A DNA stretch of 64,000 nt. It comes from Mallotus nudiflorus (lineage: Eukaryota > Streptophyta > Magnoliopsida > Malpighiales > Euphorbiaceae). The notes under the pieces are model-generated. The model made no database searches. It saw only the letters and a program-made list of their open reading frames with translations, and had not been told where the DNA came from. Positions 27,801 to 38,118 of this stretch are shown one piece after another (position 1 is the stretch's first letter; the number at the start of each line of letters is the position of its first letter). Location: assembly GCA_947683625.1 (NCBI GenBank), contig CANTUR010000383.1:558001-622000 (forward strand), in the 5' to 3' direction. The position numbers were made by a program, and so were the translations under genes.

Positions 27801-30657
27801 AAAGCATTATTGCATAAAAGGAAAAGCACATCATTCATGAATAGAAGGGAAAAACAAGTATGTTCAATACCAATAACAAACTGTTCATCCACAAAATTAT
27901 AACCTCAAACTCAAAGCTAAAGCTTTATTTTACCCATTGGTTCAGAGATCAAAATATCTGCTTTCTCTGGCAATTCAACGTCCTCAACTTTTCCTTTTAT
28001 TACCTACATTCAGAAGACATAGGATCCCCAAAAATATGAGAGAAAAAACAATAGAACTTAGAGAAATTAAATATAATACGACATCATGGAAACTTACTGT
28101 AATCCTTTCACTTAGTGATGGATTCCCAGCAATCAATTTACGGGCATATTCAGCCATTTCAGATGCTTCCACAGCATAAACATGCTTTGCACCAGCCTAA
28201 TCAGAGTACCAAAAAAAGAAGGATACAAGTCAGCCTACATAATTATCTGGACAGAAAAGCATTGACAATGTCACCTGATATAGGGCTGATTATACCTGAG
28301 CAGCAAATAAAGACAAAATTCCACTACCAGCACCAACATCAACAACAACACGACCAAAAAAATCTGCACGATTCTCAATGACAGCAGCATAATAGGTTCC
28401 TGAAACAAACAATGACATCAAAGACATGCTCACTAGGCGACTCATTTAGACATCCCTTCTAGGTTCATCTGCCCCGACATTTTGAGAATATGCATATAAT
28501 TCATGACAGTTACAACACTTGAAAAGACTTCTCAACAACAAAACTGAAAGTGAAACTCCAACACAAGATCAAAGGAAGAAACTACAGTATTTCCAGAGAC
28601 TTAACCTGTTCTCACATAATCCTGCAGCATATTCTGTTGATGTAGAAGTTGTCCATAATAATGGAAATACATTTTAGCAGATGATGCCTCTATTTTATTA
28701 TCAAACTTGCTTTTGGAAGCAGTTATTGCTCCATTTGACAAATTTATTTCTGGAGAAGAAACAGCAAACAATCAGGATAGTGAAAGATTGAATGTGATGC
28801 ATTAGTCCATGTAAAAGTACTTGTCTGGGGAAAGCTGAATACATTCAGCCAAAAGTAAATTTAAAAATCTGGATTAGACAACTATAGCATTGCAATTTAA
28901 AAAATTATCATTAAAATGAGAATGAGCTCCCATATCTATACTTTGCAAAATCATCAACGTTGCTGCATCCTTAATTGCATCAAATGCATTATCAATTTAT
29001 TGGAATGGAATTAGTATGATCCATCAAATTTTAGAGGGGAAAAAGACCTCCACTAATAGACTCTAACAGCACTATTTGGCATGCAGTAGCACTAAAACTC
29101 ATACTTTAGTTTTTGAAATTTGGGATTGCCTTAAATTGAGTAAAAAGAGATACAATTCATGCACCATAACTAGATCTAAAATATGATGATAATATTTTGG
29201 ACATCCAAAAGTACACTTTTAAGAAGAACAAATTATGTGCCAATTACTATAAAATTGAAAAAAAAAAACGTAATTCTTCCACATTAACATTAAATAAATG
29301 CATATGCATGTGGTCTCCACAGGAAAATGCAAGCTTGTGAAAATATGAATATCTAATTACATCTGAAGCATCCAATCACTGCAATTAAAAAAGCATAGTT
29401 TAAGCTCAAAGCAAACTAAAGAGGAAAAAAATGTTGGGAAAAAACTAAAAGAATTCGAAAGGGAAAAGAATAAATATGTCATAAGGATATTTAGAGTGTC
29501 TGACATTTCGGAACAGAGAGCTATTTGCGATAAACTAAGACAAAGCAGCACCTTGAACACTGACTTCCTTCTTCCATTGGTCAAATGCACAATGGAAGGT
29601 CCTGCTCTCCTCCTCATTTCTAAATTGGATAGTGATTCCTCTTGAATAGGTCTGGTAAAGAGTAATACTGTTAAGACAAACATCTAGCAACACTGACAAT
29701 TATATAACTATATTGTGCCTGGAGAACCATATATCACTCAAATTCATATCATGCAACCTGGATATATTTTAACTTGCTATCTCAGCACATATATGATAGA
29801 CAATTTTCCAATGCACCACATTCTGAACCAATGACATAGCATGAAAATGCAAAAAAAATTCGGTAGAAATGTGCCAATAAGTATCAAACGGAGGATAAAA
29901 AATTGAGTTCCACTACATGTTAAGAACTAGAAAAATGAAACTAATGAACTTAAAATAGATTACACACCTCTTTACCAGTTTCAGATCCTAAACCTTCAGA
30001 TAGGCAAATGGATTGCTTCGGTCCTAGTTTGAATAACTGAACATTTACATTTAAAAAAAAAAAAGGCAGAGTCAGGCTAGATTTATTAAGAAATAACAAA
30101 ATTTCAAGTAAATGAAACATTCAATTCAATTAAAAAATGAGCTAAGTTAGCATCTCCATTTCGCTTTTTTTTAATACTGCAATCTGCCAATGAAAACTCG
30201 CAATCAAGCAACAGTGTAAATATTGTTTAGCGATCAAAACAAAATCTTAGATCTTAGAAATTGAACGGTTTCATTCACAATACCTAATCAATAACATTTT
30301 ATCAAGCACATTCACCTCAAACTCCATATTCCTCAAATGAAAATAGACCTAACTTTTTTTTTTTTTCTCTCCACATTCTCGGCAACCAAACAAACAGCAC
30401 GAAAAAAATTGCACCAAAAAAATGGTCATAAAATGAGAAATGACGACACTGACCTGAGCAACACTAAGATCAGCATTAACAAAATCAGTAGAATCAGAGT
30501 CACTAAAAAATCGAAGCTCCGGTAATCCGTTATTGAGGCTAAACTTAGCAATCACCGGAGCTAAAGACGAAGAAGACGAAAGCTCAGTTATCGATGCCAA
30601 AGCTAGCTGTTGCTGCTGCTGTTGTTTATTCTGTTTTTGCCCGACTGCAACCTCCAT
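24889..30657 (-). CDS. PRMT4: Histone-arginine methyltransferase, CARM1/PRMT4 type
   Basis: Type I protein arginine methyltransferase like Arabidopsis PRMT4A/4B, which methylate histone H3 R17 and help repress FLC. Fifteen exons (plus coordinates, 5' to 3'): 30454-30657, 29968-30036, 29552-29651, 28606-28749, 28296-28399, 28098-28196, 27934-28003, 27546-27642, 26790-26844, 26458-26541, 26301-26378, 25730-25833, 25438-25610, 25200-25351, 24889-24972. The total is 1617 bases, 538 residues, phase-consistent, against about 530 in Arabidopsis. Visible are an N-terminal PH-like CARM1 region with a poly-Gln run, SAM motif I VVVDVGAGSG (190-199), VYAVEASEMAEYA, the double-E loop (E261, E270 in SEPMGTLLINERM) and the THW loop (418-420). 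The start at 30657 (MEVAVGQK) matches the family start. The frame stays open upstream, so a longer N-terminus cannot be excluded. Which of the two paralogues it is cannot be decided here. Confidence 0.95.
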
Positions 30658-33450
30658 TATTACCTCGCCTCCAAGTTCAATCCCTAAAGACTTTACTGTG
30701 CACGCAGAGACAGAGAGAGAGAGAAGCAACGATTAACTTAGCTGTGGAGACGGATAAATTAGGGTTTTACAAAAAGCGCGAAAGCGAAAGCTATAGAGAG
30801 AGAAGGGGAGAGCGTTTTTATGGCCGCCAAAGAGTGTAAATATAGGCTTTGTGTTTTCTGCTAGCTAATCATCGTTTAATTTGCTCTGTGATACGATGAA
30901 GGATAACGTGTCAGAACCTAAAGAGGTGGGACCAAGAGAGGGAATAAATGGAAGCCGTTCGATTGTGGGACCAAAGTTACTTTGCTTGGAGTAAGAGGAG
31001 AAGAGGACATATTCAGTAGACTTTTTGTTTGACCCCATGTGCAGGTGCAAGTGGAAGTGGAAGTGGAAGTGGAAGGGTTTATGGAGGGTTTTTTTTTTCA
31101 TTATTACAATCGAACTGGTGATCTCATTCACAGGTTTTAAATGGTCCATATTATTCCACTATTGCATTAAAATTCTTTAGTTTATTCTATTCCAATTAAC
31201 ACATCTACATATAGTTCCTTTTCCTGTTCTTGTGCTGGAAAACAAAATTAAGTTACACAAACATAACACATCTTTTTCTTTTTTAATCATTAAGGTAATA
31301 AAAGTGATTCAAAAATCAAAGATTAGATTTTTATTTGCCAAATATAGTGTGTTGTTTGTATCGGAAAATGAGGGAGAAAATTATTTAACAAAGAGCCAAG
31401 ACTGATTTCAAAATTAGTTTAAGAAAAATGAGAAAAAAAACTATTAGAGAAGTTATTTTTTCAGGGACAATATATATTAAAAAAAAAAAGAAACAGAGAA
31501 TTTATAAGTTTTTTTTTGTTTTGTTTTTTTGCAAAGTGGTCACCTCCAGAACCGTCGTCATCGATTCCTGGCAGTTAAGTGAGTTTATTGCAACAATGAC
31601 ATGTGTCAAAATGCTAATGCAAAGCGGCTGAACAGAACCAAAATTTGATTATTGAAGACTGCAGTAATTAGTTGCTGAGCCTGGAAGAGTGTAAGTTCCC
31701 CGTGAGATCGTGCATTTCTTGCCAAAGCTTTAAAAAGGCAAACGACATGGTGTCGCACCTGGGCCCGTAGTTTTTTTGCTGCAATTGGTACATCTCATTC
31801 TCATGGCAAGCAGAATCAAATTTACTCTGGCCAAAGGGTCAATTTCCCCCTTGAACTTGTGTTAGATGTTCAAATTGGTCGAATTTAAACTTTCAGGGGA
31901 AAATTAACCCAAAATTCTTATTTTAATATCAAATAAATCCGAAATTTTCAAAAGAAATGGTGCGTGGTGTGTAATTGCCACCCCTCTTAGCACAGGAAAT
32001 CTCTATTCATTTTGGCTAATAAAAATATGAGCATAAAAAAAAAAAAAAAAATTGTAGTTAAAATCCTTTGCGTGTATGTAGACAGGAACTGAGGTCAACG
32101 GCTACAAATTCCAGACAGGTTAGCATGACTGCATTCAAACAAAGGCTCTCCCCGTTGTTGGTCATGCAATAATTTGCCATATCAGTTGCTCTTTTTCTTT
32201 TTCTGAAAACATGTCAGCTAATCTAGGATTCATGAAATTGGAACTGAAGATCAAAACGTGTTGCAATTTGGAAGGCCTGACCTTAACAACCAATGTAATT
32301 AGTTTAAGGTTTGCCTTTTCCAAAACCCCACCACCACCAAAACTCTCAGAAACCTTGACATTAAATCGATTTTAGTGGTATGAACTTTAAGTTCAGACAA
32401 AAAATGGGGAACATATGACTAATTTAGCAGTAATCTAACAGACGGGCATCTAGTAGATTATTAAACCCCTAATTTTGAAGAACTAATACTCCACACCAAG
32501 CTCGAGCAACAGTCATTCATCATAAAATGAACACAGTGATGTCAACGAGTCTTCTCCAAGTTTACATAATTCCTTCACAAGCTGTTACACCATGAGTAGA
32601 CATATCAGATTCCTATTAAAGCTACACAGGAAAATTCAGAACATGGAGTACGTTTGACTTTGGTGATGTATTATGGATATAGGCTTTCCACATCATGAAA
32701 CAAATGAAATATGTAACTAGTGGAACCAAAGCATATGATCTAATTTATCTATTTATGTCAAAAACTAAAAATCTAAAGAGAAGCATACCTGGTTAGGGTT
32801 CAAAATTGGAGTGCCACAAAAAGAATGCAGAGCTCTAACAGAAGACTGCAGTTCAAACCAGATAGGTCCGTGCTACTACAGAACCATGTGATCAGACACT
32901 GTTTGCGGATTCAATGGATCTTCTATATTCCCATCCAAACATTTCTAGCTATGCCACATAGCCCTCATATAACTGCGACAATGAAAACCAAGAGAGTGCA
33001 CCTTGGCACGGCTAGGCAACATGTTATTGGAGAACCAAAAATACTAACGCCTAGTAATTCGCCTACATAAAACCAATTGCTATTACCTCTCTTAGTAGTG
33101 ATCAAGAAGAATCATTCAAAAATTTTGTAAGATCACCTTTCAAACCCATCTCTAACTTGATAATCAAACTAAGGTCATTAGACTCAAGGTCCAACTCCCA
33201 ATCCTCCCCATGTGGAGACATCAATATCAGGGAAATCCCCTCAAGATACAACATCCAGTGAAAATAAGTAAAATGTTCAACCACAGGCATCAAACATTTT
33301 AGTTACTACAATATATAGAGAAAAACAGTAAAAATGTAAGACTTTTCGTATCTTTCAAGAATCAATATAATTTAAAGTTTAAACACTAGTAATAATACAA
33401 AAATTAGAGGAGAAGTCGAAAAGAGAATACAATATCCGTTGCTACAACAA
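30658..33450. other. Intergenic region and methyltransferase 5' UTR/promoter
   Basis: The first 200 bases upstream of the methyltransferase ATG contain purine-rich GAGAGA runs (about 30711-30725 and 30795-30806), common in plant 5' UTRs. The rest up to the xylosyltransferase 3' end is AT-rich with poly-T and poly-A runs. The short open frames there (for example near 32825-33293) have no recognisable family match. Confidence 0.5.
31045..31075. repeat. Hexamer microsatellite (AAGTGG)n
   Basis: Four to five near-perfect copies of a GGAAGT hexamer lie upstream of the methyltransferase gene. Confidence 0.8.
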
Positions 33451-33518
33451 TTAACATGTACTGCAACCTTAAATAAACAATTAAGTGCAATTTAACATGT
33501 ACTGCAACCTTAAATAAA
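33451..33518. repeat. 27-bp direct repeat in the 3' flank of the xylosyltransferase gene
   Basis: TTAACATGTACTGCAACCTT followed by AAATAAA occurs at 33451-33477 and again, unchanged, at 33492-33518, separated by 14 bases. It lies within about 130 bases of the ancestral stop codon. Confidence 0.95.
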
Positions 33519-33578
33519 GCAAGCAACAAGGGTGAGTAGTGCATTACAGTATCAAATCCCACAAGGTCCCTTAAGCTC

Positions 33579-33841
33579 TCAAGATGAAGTTGGTAGCTTC
33601 ACAGCTTTAAATGCAGGATGAAGCAATCCAAGCTCATCTTTCACTTCAAGTGGATTGCCAGTCTCATTCCTTACTCTTTTGACTCTCCGACTGGCAAGTG
33701 ATTTATGAGTGAACCCATACATCTGCAAAATTTGATTATCCCCAAAATTAAAAGCACGATCCATCTGCTTCAAACACCTTTCAACTGGATAATCACCAAA
33801 CTTCCCACAAGGCTTACAACCCACAAAGTGAGTTACAAGCG
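33579..33841 (-). pseudogene. Displaced C-terminal coding segment of the xylosyltransferase
   Basis: In a different frame from the truncated gene, this stretch still encodes the family C-terminus without any stop (GDYPVERCLKQMDRAFNF, YGFTHKSLASRRV, ELGLLHPAFKAVKL) and ends with a normal stop at 33579. Its intact state argues that the frameshift is very recent or not real. Confidence 0.9.
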
Positions 33842-33885
33842 AAACTTCCCACAAGGCTTACAACCCACAAAGTGAGTTACAAGCG
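33798..33885. repeat. Perfect 44-bp tandem duplication inside the xylosyltransferase CDS
   Basis: The 44 bases at 33798-33841 (starting AAACTTCCCACAAGG, ending GTTACAAGCG) are repeated exactly at 33842-33885. Because 44 is not a multiple of three, the duplication shifts the reading frame. Confidence 0.98.
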
Positions 33886-35005
33886 GCCAACGATGATCAC
33901 CAAGGCCAGGGTGATAATTCTCGATCATTTCTTCATACCTATCGACTAAAATCCCCCAATAACCATGCAAATAATAAGCACTCTCAAGATAAACCTTATC
34001 ACCCCATTTATCTCTCTGTGTGGCCAATAAATAAACCATTGCAGACTGATCATCAGCTTCGAAAACAGGCCTATCTTTAAGCTCTCTAGTAAGTACTTTC
34101 CCAGCTTCTTCTCTAATCTTTCCTTTAGGTCCCATGGGTGCCCAAGCATCCAAAATATCCAACGCCCATTGACAATTTCGCAACAAAAAGCTCCCAGTAT
34201 TCAATCCAATCCAATTCTTCTGATCATAAATCATCTCATTCCACCCGTGCATCACAAAGTTTGAATCTTTATACCTTTCCCAGGGCACTTCAAAGGCCAT
34301 ATCAGTAAACATAGCATCACTATCCATCCACCATAAAAACTCAATCTCAGGATGAGATAACAAGAGCTTCCTTATCAAGGGTAATTTAGCCCAAAACCCA
34401 GCCATTTCTGCATCGAGCAATGCCATATTGTAAAAGATCTCGATTCCATGCAACCTACAGTAATCAATCTTATTCTTAATCGATTTCAACAAGTAATGAT
34501 CTCCAACAGGATTCTCACACGGTTTCGGCGAAGATCCAGTCACCAATAAAACCCTAGGCTTGTTTGGACCAATAAAATTGGGGAAATTAGGATTTCTCTT
34601 TAACCACTCAGCTCTTTGCTCATCCCAATCAGAGATTTTCGGGCCGAGACTGTACGGTTTGTTCGGATCCGGCTTCTCGTCTTGACCTTCGTCAACTAAG
34701 ATCGTATTGATATCAAATGTAGCATAATTATTTGGGTCGTTGTTGTTATTGTTGTTGTTTTGAGTTGAGTCGGCAGCGATTTGAGCTTCGACGAGGACAC
34801 GGTGGGGCTCGGCGTGTTTACGAGAAGCGTAGAAACGTTCACGGAGGTCATTGAAATCTTGTTCAGGAGTACCAAATTTCCCGGCACCGATAGTTCCACG
34901 CAGGACGATGACGGTCATTAACAGACAGAAGAGGGTGACTTTAGCGTGACGAATCGCTCTTTGAATTCGGAGGACCCGGTGAGTCCCGAGACACCGCTGT
35001 AGCAT
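33833..35005 (-). CDS. XXT2: Xyloglucan 6-xylosyltransferase (GT34), C-terminally truncated by frameshift
   Basis: Golgi type II glycosyltransferase that adds alpha-1,6-xylose to the glucan backbone of xyloglucan. It closely resembles Arabidopsis XXT1/XXT2 (460-461 residues). Single exon. Visible are a short cytoplasmic N-terminus, one membrane anchor (about residues 23-37), an Asn-rich linker (about 83-93), PNKPRVLLVTGS, CENPVGDHYLLKS, the DxD metal/nucleotide-sugar site in LWWMDSDAMF (228-230), GLNTGSFLLRNCQWALD, and ADDQSAMVYLL. The ATG at 35005 (MLQRCLG) matches the family start. The frame also stays open 24 bases upstream but has no ATG there. A 44-bp tandem duplication shifts the frame after CKPCGKF, so the protein reads two foreign residues and stops at 390 residues, losing 72 conserved ones. 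Without one duplicate copy the frame would be 460 residues. It is either a recent null or hypomorphic allele, or an assembly artefact. XXT1 versus XXT2 is not resolved. Confidence 0.92.
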   Translation of the reverse strand: MLQRCLGTHRVLRIQRAIRHAKVTLFCLLMTVIVLRGTIGAGKFGTPEQDFNDLRERFYASRKHAEPHRVLVEAQIAADSTQNNNNNNNDPNNYATFDINTILVDEGQDEKPDPNKPYSLGPKISDWDEQRAEWLKRNPNFPNFIGPNKPRVLLVTGSSPKPCENPVGDHYLLKSIKNKIDYCRLHGIEIFYNMALLDAEMAGFWAKLPLIRKLLLSHPEIEFLWWMDSDAMFTDMAFEVPWERYKDSNFVMHGWNEMIYDQKNWIGLNTGSFLLRNCQWALDILDAWAPMGPKGKIREEAGKVLTRELKDRPVFEADDQSAMVYLLATQRDKWGDKVYLESAYYLHGYWGILVDRYEEMIENYHPGLGDHRWPLVTHFVGCKPCGKFRL

Positions 35006-36763
35006 CCTGACTCGCCCTGAGTTACACAAAAATCAAAATTAAGCCAAAAAAAAGAAAATCAATTCAGCTCAGCTCAGTTCTGCTCCGTGAGAGAAGCAGC
35101 AAACATAGCAAAACTTCCTGTCGTTATTATGGAAATGAAAAATGCGTGAGGGACCTAATGTGTAAATAGAAGGAAAACGAAGGGCGAATAGGGAAGGGAG
35201 AGTCGGTGGAAGCGAAATGAGGGAGCTGGAAAAATGGAAGGGGAAAGATCCAGGCGAGGAGGCTCAGGGAAAAGAAGAACGGTGTGATAATTATTAAATT
35301 ATTATTTTAATATTTGAGATTTGTTTTTATTATTATTTTTATTTACCCCGTAGAATAATCTGTGGGCAATGTTGCAAGTAAGCACGTTGATGGAGGTCAG
35401 CTGGCACCTAAAATATACAGAGGTAGACAAAATTGACATAATATACAATTTGTTTCTGATATTCTTGTTTATAATTTGGAAAATATAAATAATTTATCTT
35501 GAAATAATTTATATTTTTTTTATTTTATTTGGCCAAAAAAATTTAGATATTATTTTAATATTTTTTAACTGAATTTTGATATTACAAATTGACACCCAAA
35601 GTATTTTTTTACTGAAATAAATTCATAAGATTTTTTTAATTTTGAGATTTTAGGCTTGAATTTTAAATTTTATTACTTAACTATAAAAGTAAATTTTTTT
35701 TAAAGTATACAATTATTAGTTGTTAGCAAAAAAATATATATTAAATTCTAGAATTCACCACATTCATCAACTGGTGAAATCTATCTTTTTGGAATATGAA
35801 GATAATTTCTTCAAAAAATAATTTTTTTTGGATGATGAGAGGTCTCAAAATGATTAAGTAATTTATTATTAAATATAATTTTTTTGGAACACTGAAAAAA
35901 TAATAAATTTGATTGAGTTATCTTGATTGTAATTATATAACATAAGATCAAATTTTCATGAATTGAAAATCATAATTGAATTGGTCATATATTTATCAAG
36001 CTATTAAGAAAAAAAAAAAGGGGTTAATTGGTACAATTGTTTCCATGAATTTTTATTTATTTATTTTTTTTTTCGAGAATGGGGGAGGAAGAAAAGACAG
36101 ATTAGAGACTGCCAATCGGAAGTGTGATATTGAGGTGTGGTGACTGGCGAGTGAGGGCCAGAGCATGTGGTGCTGCCGTCGCTCTCTGATACAAATTGCG
36201 CCAGCAAATCAATTCATTACTATTATTTTTATTATTCTAATCACATTACATGTTTTATTCCTATTTATCACCTAATTAACCTGCAACACGTTGTCCGGAG
36301 TTTGAACTGCCTCTCGCATCTTTTTAACAAACCGGAACGCGGCAATGGCTTCTACCTTAACTGGAAATGAGTTACTGGAACCTTCAACTACTTTTCTTAC
36401 TAATTCATTCTTTTGATGCCAAGTGTATCTTTTCTTACTAATTCATACTTTCGATGCCAACTATATACATTCTTTGGATGTCAATTATATATTTTTTAAC
36501 TCAATTACTAGTATTTAAAATTTACTCTAACTAATTTAATTTAATTCAAATAAAATTGTAAAAAGTATTATAATAATTAATTAAATGCGATTTGAATTTA
36601 AAATCTCCTAAAAGTTAGAACAACCATTATAAGTTGATTTCAATGATTGGTGTTCTAAGTATATATTTGATTAGAGAGAAAAAAGCATAGGCTGGCTAAA
36701 TCGTAATTCAAAACACCATACCTCTTAACTGATCGTTATATCTCATTGTCTCCAAAAGAAAAT
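35006..36763. other. Intergenic region between the xylosyltransferase and the TSPO gene
   Basis: The region holds the 5' UTR/promoter of the xylosyltransferase (about 35006-35290), then very AT-rich sequence with poly-T runs. It ends in the 3' flank of the TSPO gene. A slightly GC-richer patch at 36080-36370 shows no coding similarity I recognise. Confidence 0.5.
36391..36490. repeat. Short tandem repeat, about 37-bp unit, 2.6 copies
   Basis: TTTCTTACTAATTCATnCTTT followed by YGATGCCAA and a short tail occurs twice in tandem, and a partial third copy (CATTCTTTGGATGTCAA) follows. Confidence 0.75.
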
Positions 36764-37318
36764 CTAAATGTACATGAGCTTGAAAGTAACCAAAGCGAGA
36801 TAACCCATCCAAACTAAACAAGGCACCACGAACTGTTTCGATGATGGGTTCACTTTACCAAAATTATAATAGCATGCAATAAGGGTCCCAAAATTCACCA
36901 AAGAAAACACAGCTCCAAGCCAAGCCTCCCCAATTTTGAGCACAAGAGGGTCCCAAACTATACTCAATGACACCTGGGCTATATAGAGAGGCAATGCGTC
37001 AGAATCAACACGAAAACCATCGTCAGCCCACACGTACCAAGCCGCTAGACTCATGAGAAGGGTCGAGCCCAAAGAGGCTATGTGAATTAGAGTTAAAGAA
37101 GGAAACCAGAATGGCTTGGCCAGTGTTTGATATTTCTTGCTTGAACCAAATAAATAAGTAATAGCCATGGTTAGACATAAAGGCACCAGTATGATTAGAA
37201 ACAGTGAACAAAAGTAAATAAACTTAGCTTTGGTTTTTAGAGTTCTGGGTTTCGCTTCTGCACTGGTCAAGATGGTCTCGTTGTTTTTGCTGCGATTTTT
37301 AGGCTTCCGAACAGCCAT
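36764..37318 (-). CDS. TSPO: Translocator protein homologue (TspO/MBR family)
   Basis: Membrane protein of the TspO/MBR family, which binds porphyrins and heme. The Arabidopsis protein (At2g47770, 196 residues) is ABA- and stress-induced, sits in ER/Golgi membranes and is removed by autophagy. The single exon gives 184 residues. Residues 1-35 are a basic, plant-specific N-terminal extension (AVRKPKNRSKNN, KPRTLKTKAK). Five hydrophobic segments follow, starting at FIYFCSLFLIILVPLCLTMA. Conserved Trp/Pro positions of the family are visible in AKPFWFPSLTLIHI, SLAAWYVWADDGF and VSLSIVWDPLVLKIG. The start is the ATG at 37318. The frame extends upstream but without an ATG. A TATATATATATAT run about 190 bases upstream could supply the TATA box. 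The gene is intact and lies about 530 bases from the Tat transposon insertion. Confidence 0.93.
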   Translation of the reverse strand: MAVRKPKNRSKNNETILTSAEAKPRTLKTKAKFIYFCSLFLIILVPLCLTMAITYLFGSSKKYQTLAKPFWFPSLTLIHIASLGSTLLMSLAAWYVWADDGFRVDSDALPLYIAQVSLSIVWDPLVLKIGEAWLGAVFSLVNFGTLIACYYNFGKVNPSSKQFVVPCLVWMGYLALVTFKLMYI

Positions 37319-37847
37319 TGGTACCAAGATTGTATCGTATCACAAAAGAAGAAGAATATGATCAGGAGGAGAAGAGTCATGATACGAAGGAGATTTAAAG
37401 GGTATTTAATGATAGAATTAATAGTGAGTAATTAAGAGGATTTGGTGAGAGAATCGTAGTAATCCTGATTTTCTCAAACCTTGTCTTCTGCTAACAGATT
37501 TTGTTACCATATATATATATATATATCCTTAGATAAGAAAATGGTGTGGATTTTTTCACTCCTTTTTTAATTTTGTTGTATACCAAATTACTTAATTATT
37601 TTTTAATTAAAATGTTTTATTTTTTCTTGAATTATAATTTCTAAACTACCCTTTTTAATATTTTTACCCTAATAGCTACAACATTATTTTATATCTATTA
37701 TTTTTATTTTACAACCATTTATATTTTTTAACAAAATTTGCAAAAGGAATTTATATTTCCTTGGTAATAGCTTTCCAGCAAAGACGTTGTGCCTCGCTGC
37801 CTTGTCACTCTCCTAATGGCAATTCCAATATTTTTACCGTTGCCCTT
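37319..37847. other. TSPO upstream region up to the transposon insertion
   Basis: The region contains the TSPO 5' UTR and proximal promoter, including a (TA)n run at about 37510-37527, then AT-rich sequence. The target duplication CCCTT at 37843-37847 marks the insertion point of the Tat element, so that element may cap the native promoter. Confidence 0.5.
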
Positions 37848-38118
37848 TGATAATTTGTTTTCATAACTCTTAACCTTAAGATCCTGTAAATAATCAAGAA
37901 AATGTAAGATGAGAGGTGAGAAGAATCCTCACAAATACTTTGATACTTAAATCAGAAAACAGAGAGAGAATCTAGAAAGAGAAAGTAAGAACAATTAGAA
38001 TATGAAAGAATAAAATAATTGAAAATGAGGAATATGGAATCCTATTTATAGTGAACTTAGACCTGAAAAAAGTAGAATTCCTCTTGATATAGAAATCCTA
38101 AAACAAATAGGAGAGTAT

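Noticed and set aside
33102..33293. 63-residue minus-strand frame beginning MMPVVEHFTYFHW
   Set aside because: I first considered a decayed retroelement or kinase fragment, but no motif or continuation supports it.
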